This document shows, in pieces, positions 16,001-20,555 of a stretch of DNA of 20,555 nucleotides. Origin of the DNA: JAVBNA01 sp031551875. GTDB lineage: Bacteria > Bacillota > Clostridia > Oscillospirales > Acutalibacteraceae. The notes beneath the pieces are model-generated. The model saw only the letters and a program-made list of their open reading frames with translations. It was not told the DNA's origin and made no database searches. The DNA lies in assembly GCA_031551875.1 (NCBI GenBank), contig JAVBNA010000033.1, positions 1 to 20,555 of the forward strand. The letters are read 5' to 3'. Both the position numbers and the translations under genes were made by a program. Each line of letters opens with the position of its first letter. Positions within the stretch are counted from its first letter, which is position 1.

Positions 16001-18556
16001 ACCGTCGTGACCGACCGCAAGAAGCAGGAGACCGGATTCCTGGACGCTCAGCCCTTGGGCGCGGTAAACACCCACGCGGCCGCCTCCACCTATGCCTATT
16101 GGTGCAACGGTTCCGCTGCGCAGAAGGGTATCAATGTCAAAAATGGAGTGAAGGCCAGCGGCAGCGACGCCGGCTGGAACGTGACGGCCAAGGTTCTGCC
16201 CGGAGACACAGTTACCGCCTATTTTGAAACCAACTGTGCCGCAAAGGTTGAGGCGTTGAATGGCGCTACCCTTCTGGAAAGCAATTCTGTCTCTGCCGCG
16301 GGCAGGTATCAGGTTACCTACACGGCCGCGCAGGACGCCGCTTATCAGACCCTTACGCTGAAAATTAAGCCGGGAACGGCCAGTGCAGGTCAAGAAATCA
16401 TTCTGACCAATGCCGTGCAGACCGGCAATATGCCTCTTAGCATCGACATCAATTATCAGAGCAAGGCAGCTGTCAGCGGGGGAACCTATGCCGCGCAGCC
16501 GGTCAACCTGACTCAGCTTGGCACGAAGGACTGGCTGAAAATGGGACAGGGCGGGATCACCGCCATTACCGACACCAGCAAGATCCGGAATGTCGACCTT
16601 GTGAACACAACCTTTAAAGCGGAGCAAAAAAAGGATGTGGTTCACTTCCTGACACTGAAATCAGTCGGTCCGGTTTCCCGGATTGGGACCTTTACTGACG
16701 GATTGTTTGCCACATCCTGGACTGACGGGATTCCGACCGCCAGCTATTCGGCCTCCACAACCGCCAAAAGCAACGTGGGCCTAAATTTCCGTGCGGACGG
16801 GAATGCCGGCGGCGGTTTTCAGCTTGGCGCCAAGCTCTCCCCCGGAGACGTCCTCCGTGTCTATATGGGGCATTATACCGCCAAGTCAAAGGTCACGATC
16901 TCCGCGAAGGGTGTTGGCGAGATATTCTCCGCCAGCTTCAATGGAGCGGCCGATACCTCGGAGGCGGACATTGTCACGGTTACCAACAACGAGCCGACTG
17001 AGGTAGAACTCACGCTGGAGCGTCTTTTGACAGGAACAGCCAACGGTACCCCGAACGTCTATATCCACGCGGCCACGATTACGGGAACACCTGAACAGTC
17101 GCAGGCGCCTCAGATCAATACAGTAGGCCTGCGCGAGCTGAAGAATTATATTTCACTTTTAAATCCCGACCGGTATGTTCAGACGCTGCGCGACGACATT
17201 GCCTCCGCGGTGTCACGCGCGCAGGACATCCTTTCCAACCCAGACGCTTATACCCAGAGCGTTGTGGACAGTGTGTTTGCTGCTCTGCGGGATGTCTGGG
17301 TGAGATCTCACAAGTCCGTCAACCATGTTCCTGTGGATAAAACCGCGCTGACCCAAAAGCTCACGGACGCAAAAGCACTGTACGCGGAGGCCGTGGCGTT
17401 TGGAAAGCCGGAGGCACTCCTGCGGGCATTCTCCAAAGCAATTGACGCGGCCGACTATGATGTAATCCGGAGCCGGTATGCCATGTTCCAAGAGGTCACC
17501 CAGTCGCTGGCCGGCCTGGAGGACGCCATGGCGTCCGTGCTGCCCGGTTCGGTCGACAAGGCCGCTCTGCGTGAGACCATTCTGGCTGCGGGGACTCTCA
17601 ACCAGTCCAGCTATACTGCGTCAAGCTGGGCGGTTTTAACCGAAAAATTAACAGAGGCCAATCGGATTGAATCCAGCGGCCTTTCGGATCAAAATGACAT
17701 CAACACCGCGCTTGAAAATCTGAACAACGCAATGGACAGCTTGGCGGCTCTTGTGACCGGGATAACGCTTGACGTAACGGCCAAGACGATCAACTCCGGA
17801 AACCGCTTTACGCTGACAGCGACGGCGGCGCCGGAAAACGCGTTCAACAAATCCGTGACATGGTCGTCCTCAAACGCCACGGTCGCCGCAGTTTCTCCCG
17901 CAGGGATTGTCACTGGATTAAAACCGGGCACAGCCGAAATCACCGCCACAACCGAGGACGGGGGCTTCACAGTCACGTGCGCGGTAACGGTTCAAGCAAA
18001 CACGGGTGTCAGCGTCAACACAGGCGAAACGGTGGCGGTGCCGATTACGCTGACAGACTGTGACAGGCTGGCCGGCCTGAGAGGCACGCTCCAATACGAC
18101 AACAGCCTCCTGACCCTCCAGTCCATCACGGCGACTAAGGGCTTTATGCTTGTTGCCGAGGGCGATTCCTTTGTGGCAGTAACGGCGGACGGTGTGGGTG
18201 TCAGCGGCGATGTGATCATCGGCTATGCCGTGTTCACCTCCCAATCCAACCTGCTTGATGATGTGACCGCCTATGTCACGATAGCGCCCGACGCAATGGT
18301 CGCTTATGATGAGACCACTGCCCAGACGCAGCCTGGGATTGGCTTTTCGAAAGTTACCATTGTCGGGATTCCGCCCCTGCGCGGCGACGTCACGATCGAC
18401 GGCAAGGTAGATTTGGTCGACGCCATCCTTCTGATGCAGTACCTGGCAGGCAACAAAGAGTTGACTATACGGCAGCTGAAGGCCGCCGACGTCAACAAGG
18501 ACGGTAAGATCAACGTCGGTGACGTGACCATCATCATGCAGATGTGTCTGATTTAG
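13028..18556 (+). CDS. Secreted multimodular glycoside hydrolase-like protein with cohesin and dockerin
   Basis: This encodes 1842 aa; AAAGGAG lies 8 nt before the ATG. Residues 1-29 are a signal peptide. Residues about 30-500 match the (alpha/alpha)6 MGH1-like/GH63-related glycosidase fold: LWDTAY, SLENLYRKQGTDGFI, NPPLLAWAEW, GSGMTGSPR, LAGQMALSARCM, TPAAFWPLLAG, WNGDVWAPMVYM and FVGWTGDGP. Then come a fascin-like beta-trefoil (about 537-661), Big_4 (about 661-737), three beta modules opening with V(D/N)(F/L)TxxGxxDWxxxG (about 763, 969, 1157), a helical FIVAR-like region (about 1364-1576), Big_2 (about 1576-1656), a cohesin (about 1657-1781, TGETVAVPITL, AGLRGTLQYD) and a type I dockerin (about 1785-1842) with two calcium loops (DVTIDGKVDLVD, DVNKDGKINVGD). 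It probably acts on host or plant glycans outside the cell and joins a protein assembly. The substrate cannot be told. Carrying both cohesin and dockerin is notable. Confidence 0.85.
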   Translation: MKHKTGDKLCSLFMAVLLLLSTASFTAAAAEKTYPNPFVYNEENLPQPILDSHPEWIDLYYDTWKVAKTKVQFGTQGNGFVQAYMDEGFSSSFYLWDTAYITLFGKYSNGEFPSIVSLENLYRKQGTDGFIGKSYKESNGTCDYAREDDQSRNPPLLAWAEWENYRVTGDASRFTKPVTGNQAGDGYDRTTKTIFQRLIDYYYWMKDWNRYENGFYWTSTRGSGMTGSPRLGCSGAADTGDGSWICLAGQMALSARCMRDIAEVLGDANNVERFEREYKELGDLINTYMWDDTDGFYYDLDKDGKVYKMKTPAAFWPLLAGVASKEQVDRMAEWLKNPEVFNRLHMVPSVEAAHPAYNPAVKWNGDVWAPMVYMTAEAFNAYSLPEVARLIAENHITNLHEVYQDSGALWEKYNADALRAGDGSKKDFVGWTGDGPIAMLIEDVIGVQVDAPGGTISWNLSQTARNGVKNLQFGDGVVSLIAEERTNAANKAGLTITSDTDFTLLVTIDGQEYTIPVAAGTNRYQAGPDQSLAAPDTSSPLFCVSEGAYLLSLDGRIILDTSARDSIRTVELGGGFYALQSLDTGKYYTVMTDNTVMAASASIVRNAKFQLLDMGDDTVALRAMANAKYLCYQGGTLTAALSSTQNTASRFILGEGTLSIDTDRQVAYVYPVSAVTLTETEPALPATVKVMYSDGGEGYLSVQWESYAWETQTTPASVTVNGSVEGYTGAVTAAVEVIAAHNGAFFGGQSTLERMSSATTGTKRVDFTKAGTVDWMHFGSPNIQAISHKKNGPNMIGEFITGGDAGYEPFQKEMPMSISWTDGSLEGKEVVRDERGSWWNKSSAAFSIKADYIKRHATIYTFYRSNANFAVKATLVDKLGEPVKEAYTLAISSETAQNCMYSVFEFDYQADPARGDGQKLKFEFQINDPGTGKFFGIYGATVSNSDAIPADILPDVSVQKLPIAPAPAVVNLTQNGPKDWIHVGSDDAGADTVVTDRKKQETGFLDAQPLGAVNTHAAASTYAYWCNGSAAQKGINVKNGVKASGSDAGWNVTAKVLPGDTVTAYFETNCAAKVEALNGATLLESNSVSAAGRYQVTYTAAQDAAYQTLTLKIKPGTASAGQEIILTNAVQTGNMPLSIDINYQSKAAVSGGTYAAQPVNLTQLGTKDWLKMGQGGITAITDTSKIRNVDLVNTTFKAEQKKDVVHFLTLKSVGPVSRIGTFTDGLFATSWTDGIPTASYSASTTAKSNVGLNFRADGNAGGGFQLGAKLSPGDVLRVYMGHYTAKSKVTISAKGVGEIFSASFNGAADTSEADIVTVTNNEPTEVELTLERLLTGTANGTPNVYIHAATITGTPEQSQAPQINTVGLRELKNYISLLNPDRYVQTLRDDIASAVSRAQDILSNPDAYTQSVVDSVFAALRDVWVRSHKSVNHVPVDKTALTQKLTDAKALYAEAVAFGKPEALLRAFSKAIDAADYDVIRSRYAMFQEVTQSLAGLEDAMASVLPGSVDKAALRETILAAGTLNQSSYTASSWAVLTEKLTEANRIESSGLSDQNDINTALENLNNAMDSLAALVTGITLDVTAKTINSGNRFTLTATAAPENAFNKSVTWSSSNATVAAVSPAGIVTGLKPGTAEITATTEDGGFTVTCAVTVQANTGVSVNTGETVAVPITLTDCDRLAGLRGTLQYDNSLLTLQSITATKGFMLVAEGDSFVAVTADGVGVSGDVIIGYAVFTSQSNLLDDVTAYVTIAPDAMVAYDETTAQTQPGIGFSKVTIVGIPPLRGDVTIDGKVDLVDAILLMQYLAGNKELTIRQLKAADVNKDGKINVGDVTIIMQMCLI
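15319..17095 (+). repeat. Three diverged 'DWxHxG' beta modules in the glycosidase
   Basis: The modules start near codons 15319 (VDFTKAGTVDWMHFG), 15937 (VNLTQNGPKDWIHVG) and 16501 (VNLTQLGTKDWLKMG). They run about 190-205 residues each. The third has lost the His of the DW-x-H motif. They resemble beta-sandwich, probably carbohydrate-binding, modules found beside glycosidases. Divergence is high, so they are protein-level rather than DNA repeats. Confidence 0.7.
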
Positions 18557-18581
18557 CATTCAAACAGCAGAGAAATACAGC

Positions 18582-18610
18582 TATGGCGCACAGGAAACCT
18601 GTGCGCCATA
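18582..18610 (+). terminator. Hairpin terminator after the glycosidase gene
   Basis: A perfect 13-bp stem (18582-18594 with 18598-18610, arm TATGGCGCACAGG) with a 3-nt AAA loop lies 25 nt after the stop codon. The following tract (CTCTTCATC) is poor in T, so termination may be weak or the stem may mainly protect the mRNA end. Confidence 0.65.
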
Positions 18611-18644
18611 CTCTTCATCAAGTGTTAATATGAATTTCGGGTAG

Positions 18645-18878
18645 TTATCCGAATTTTTTGAATACGGCGCGTGAGATTGAACAGTCACGACAGGAAAGTT
18701 GAACACCTTCTGCGCGAATGCTCTGCGCCCTGCCGACATTGCCTGCAAACATTAAATCAATTATGTCGTTGGGGATTTTTCTGCAGGATTCAAGCGAAAA
18801 AACTGATTCCGCATATTGAGGAAGATATTCGATTATACCTTTAGAAATCCCAATCTCTTTTTGAAGATAGTCCGAAAA
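18645..18878 (-). pseudogene. Fragment of a GT4-family glycosyltransferase
   Basis: A 77-codon open stretch has no start codon; a TAA at 18879-18881 precedes it. It contains IIEYLPQYAESVF and DIIDLMFAGNVGRAQSI. These match the linker and the start of the C-terminal Rossmann domain in GT4 glycosyltransferases of the WbuB type (LPxWAExxF ... FxxMFAGNIGxAQ). After AQSI the family sequence (ETIIxAA) is lost and the frame runs into an unrelated tail to a TAA at 18645. It is about 70 residues of a protein that is normally near 400, so it is a decayed remnant. It lies 27 nt downstream of the recombinase-PglD gene and suggests that an exopolysaccharide locus once stood here. Confidence 0.6.
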
Positions 18879-18905
18879 TTAATTTGATGAAATTAAGATT
18901 TAACT

Positions 18906-20294
18906 CTACATTTCCACTATTGTTCCGGATTTAATGTTGCTCAGCGCATCTACTATGCTGCCTTTTTTCACCGTAACCGAAACATCAAGGTGAACAAAAT
19001 CGCCGATTGTAACATCACGGTCGATAATTACGCCGCTTTCTACTATTACGCCTTTGCCAATCGTTGTTCCTGCGTTGATAGTCGCTTTGGCGGAGATTAT
19101 GCTCGCTGGAGCGACTTTTACTGACGGGCTGACTTCTGCCGAAGGGTGGATAAATGCCGGTAGTATGAATCCAGCTTCTTCAAGTTTTTCTACTAGCTTT
19201 TTACGCAATTTATTGTCGCCGATTGCGACAAACGCGATGGGATAGACCTCGATGAATCTTTTATAATTATCCAAGCTATCCAGCACTTCGGGAATTTCCG
19301 TATTGTCATCTAGAAACGTTATGTTTTCGAATATTCCTAACGCTTCGGCGGTTTCCTTTGCTACACGTCCCCAGCCGCCGGCACCCAGGATCAGCAGATT
19401 CATATGTTTTGCGCCATCGTAATTGCATAATATTGTAGGTGTGTCTGAGCTGTATTTTTCTAAAGCAGTCAGTCTTTCAAACTGCGGGCGGATATGTTCG
19501 CTGCAATCGATTTGCAACTCCTCAGGACGCACTTTATGTAGCCATTTTGACAGCGTGTAAATATCCACACCGTTTTCGAGTGCCCGTCGGATAAAGGTTT
19601 CGCGGAGTATTTGAACCGAGATTTTGCCCATGACCCCATTTTTACGGTTAATTATCTTAAGCTCATTGGAGAGAGGGTATATGCCGTTTATTTCTGTACT
19701 TCCGGAGATAATAAACGCTTCCGAACTTAAGCTGTCAGTAACAATCCTTTTCAAATATCTTGCAACATGAGCGGGAATCGGAAGTGTACGCGGGCTTTTT
19801 GTCGGCTTAATTTCAAAGCGGTCATTTTCTTCATCTTTATTCTTTTCTGTTTTTCGGCCTACGCGCGAAAGGACGCAGTTAATAGTAACTTCGCCTTTTT
19901 CGAAATCAAAATCGCAAAATCGCAGTGCGCAGGTTTCTGACGGCGTAAGCCCCATATGCAGGCAAAGCATGAGCCCGGCGCGCGGAAAGGTATATGATTC
20001 GTGTAAAATTTTATCGAGCAGTATTGCGTATTTTTCGCCAGAGAGATTTTCCTCGATTATCTGTTGTGCCGCATTCTCCGTCGGAACATACTCCTCCATC
20101 CCCGGCAAAATATATGCCGCAGGGATCGTTTTGCCCATTGACGTTAAGAGTGCTGCGCGTTTTTCGGCAGCTGCTATTCTAGACTTGCCGTAACACGAGC
20201 CGAAGATGATTTTCCCCGATTCATCGCGCCCTTTTTCATAGCGCGCTTCGAACCGTCCGTCAGCCCGCTCTGTAATGTTTGCACCAAGTCTCAT
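18906..20294 (-). CDS. Degenerate tyrosine recombinase fused to a PglD-like acetyltransferase domain
   Basis: This encodes 462 aa; ATG 20294 is preferred because AAGGA lies 8 nt upstream, while ATG 20300 is too close. Residues 1-55 match the arm-binding domain of clostridial integrases (GANITERADGRFEARYEKGR). Residues about 85-285 follow the recombinase catalytic fold. Of the catalytic set, only Lys166 (TKSPRTLP) and Arg231 (QILRETF) remain. The first Arg is Thr117 (GLTPSETCAL), the His of HxxR is Gln228, LGH is LHK, and the nucleophilic Tyr region reads QIDCSEH. Residues 298-462 are PglD-like: a nucleotide-sugar Rossmann motif (LLILGAGGWGRV), then left-handed helix hexapeptides. The usual catalytic His in (V/I)DHDxxIGDFVH is Arg426 (IDRDVTIGDFVH), and the last coils are short. 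The ATG at 19403, where a free PglD would start, lacks a good ribosome site, which favours a true fusion. It is probably not an active recombinase. A DNA-binding sugar-nucleotide sensor is one hypothesis; a decaying gene is the alternative. Confidence 0.75.
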   Translation of the reverse strand: MRLGANITERADGRFEARYEKGRDESGKIIFGSCYGKSRIAAAEKRAALLTSMGKTIPAAYILPGMEEYVPTENAAQQIIEENLSGEKYAILLDKILHESYTFPRAGLMLCLHMGLTPSETCALRFCDFDFEKGEVTINCVLSRVGRKTEKNKDEENDRFEIKPTKSPRTLPIPAHVARYLKRIVTDSLSSEAFIISGSTEINGIYPLSNELKIINRKNGVMGKISVQILRETFIRRALENGVDIYTLSKWLHKVRPEELQIDCSEHIRPQFERLTALEKYSSDTPTILCNYDGAKHMNLLILGAGGWGRVAKETAEALGIFENITFLDDNTEIPEVLDSLDNYKRFIEVYPIAFVAIGDNKLRKKLVEKLEEAGFILPAFIHPSAEVSPSVKVAPASIISAKATINAGTTIGKGVIVESGVIIDRDVTIGDFVHLDVSVTVKKGSIVDALSNIKSGTIVEM

Positions 20295-20338
20295 GTTCAT
20301 TTTCCTTTTCGCGGATGCTTCAATTCTTCGATACAGTT

Positions 20339-20360
20339 TATAATACTAACAACTATTATA
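20339..20360. repeat. Spaced inverted repeat between promoter and recombinase-PglD gene
   Basis: TATAATA (20339-20345) and TATTATA (20354-20360) flank CTAACAAC. It lies at or just after the expected transcription start on the minus strand. It may be an operator, or chance in A/T-rich DNA. Confidence 0.3.
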
Positions 20361-20387
20361 GTTTATCATAATAATGCTTTTTGTCAA
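20360..20387 (-). promoter_or_regulatory. Putative promoter of the recombinase-PglD gene
   Basis: A perfect TTGACA (20382-20387, minus) is followed after 16 nt by TAAACT (20360-20365). A better TATAAT exists but at a spacing of 21 nt. The -35 box begins 2 nt from the edge of the 28-bp palindrome. Confidence 0.5.
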
Positions 20388-20389
20388 TA

Positions 20390-20417
20390 CATAGTAACAT
20401 TCTAGAATGTTACTATG
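20390..20417. repeat. Perfect 28-bp palindrome at the IS66 break point
   Basis: Two 11-nt arms, CATAGTAACAT and ATGTTACTATG, are exact inverse copies around TCTAGA. The total of 28 bp and the 11-6-11 layout equal the geometry of Xer/dif-type recombination core sites. It stands where the IS66 transposase sequence ends and 2 nt before the -35 box of the recombinase-like gene. It could be a recombination site, an operator, or an element end. No T-tract supports a terminator. Confidence 0.7.
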
Positions 20418-20555
20418 ATGACCAGCTCACGCCGTGTATCACAGCCCATAACATGCAGGTCACTGCCGCATTCCGAACAAATTTGTTTCGATTCCGACAG
20501 CTCATATTTCACCACCTCAATGGGCAAGTTTTCAGGAAGCTTGTCTGTGGTCAGG
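20402..20555 (-). pseudogene. Broken IS66-family transposase (TnpC-like) fragment
   Basis: The minus strand reads in from the right edge for 50 residues and stops at a TAG (20402-20404) inside the palindrome. It contains DKLPENLPIEVVKYEL, the zinc-finger pair CSECG with HVMG, and RRELVII. This is the typical zinc-binding region of IS66 transposases (LPxxxV.Y.L....CPxCG..L...G.E.RREL.IIP). The expected IIPA continuation is replaced by palindrome sequence, and the remaining 300-400 residues of a normal protein are absent. The upstream part lies beyond the window. Confidence 0.75.

Noticed and set aside
15701..16645. 314-codon minus-strand open frame inside the glycosidase gene
   Set aside because: It is an antisense shadow of the beta modules, glycine- and valine-rich by codon complement, with no supporting signals.
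19403..19425. Separate start for an independent PglD gene (ATG 19403)
   Set aside because: No Shine-Dalgarno-like sequence lies at a suitable distance and the upstream frame is open without a stop, so a single fused gene is preferred.
1..20555. CRISPR arrays, tRNA or rRNA genes
   Set aside because: No short regularly spaced direct repeats, cloverleaf-like patterns or rRNA-like stretches were seen.

Overview
The window looks like accessory DNA from a Gram-positive anaerobe of the Clostridia, most likely near Oscillospirales/Ruminococcaceae. The reasons are strong AGGAGG-type ribosome sites, sigma-A-like promoters, moderate GC, very large secreted mosaic proteins with Big_2, FIVAR, cohesin and dockerin modules, and integrase and exopolysaccharide remnants of clostridial type. 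The taxonomic call is inference. No ribosomal or housekeeping gene is present.

Left edge (1-448): the truncated start of an IS982-like transposase on the minus strand, then a near-consensus promoter (365-393) for a 1883-aa secreted subtilisin-like protease (461-6112). The protease carries three large GLUG-rich units, an InlB-type repeat, a Big_2 domain and a copper-amine-oxidase-N-like terminal domain. A perfect 16-bp hairpin (6148-6184) separates it from the convergent gene 6284-9220. That gene encodes a secreted protein with an aerolysin/ETX-MTX2-like pore-forming segment and the same Big_2 plus Cu_amine_oxidN1 ending as the protease. A small DUF2442 gene (9484-9729) precedes it, probably in the same transcript.

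Middle (9787-13027): a 17-bp hairpin terminator, an 821-aa MalT/LAL-type LuxR regulator on the minus strand, and a divergent regulatory region of about 670 bp with one good promoter in each direction. On the plus strand the promoter is followed by a leader of about 210 nt with candidate stems that would form a pseudoknot.

Right half (13028-18610): a 1842-aa secreted glycoside-hydrolase-like protein with an (alpha/alpha)6 MGH1/GH63-like catalytic domain, a fascin-like beta-trefoil, Big_4, three 'DWxHxG' beta modules, a FIVAR-like region, Big_2, a cohesin and a C-terminal type I dockerin. A hairpin terminator follows.

Right edge (18645-20555, minus strand): a decayed exopolysaccharide-type fragment. 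A broken IS66 transposase ends inside a perfect 28-bp palindrome. Just downstream is a promoter for a 462-aa fusion of a degenerate tyrosine recombinase to a PglD-like sugar acetyltransferase domain, and both halves lack expected catalytic residues. A frameless GT4 glycosyltransferase fragment follows.

Working model (inference): the protease and the pore-forming-like protein form a secreted pair that may share a location through their common C-terminal module, with the protease possibly activating the other. The LuxR regulator may control the divergent glycosidase, its own neighbourhood, or both. The recombinase-PglD fusion may be a repurposed DNA-binding sensor of sugar nucleotides rather than an enzyme.
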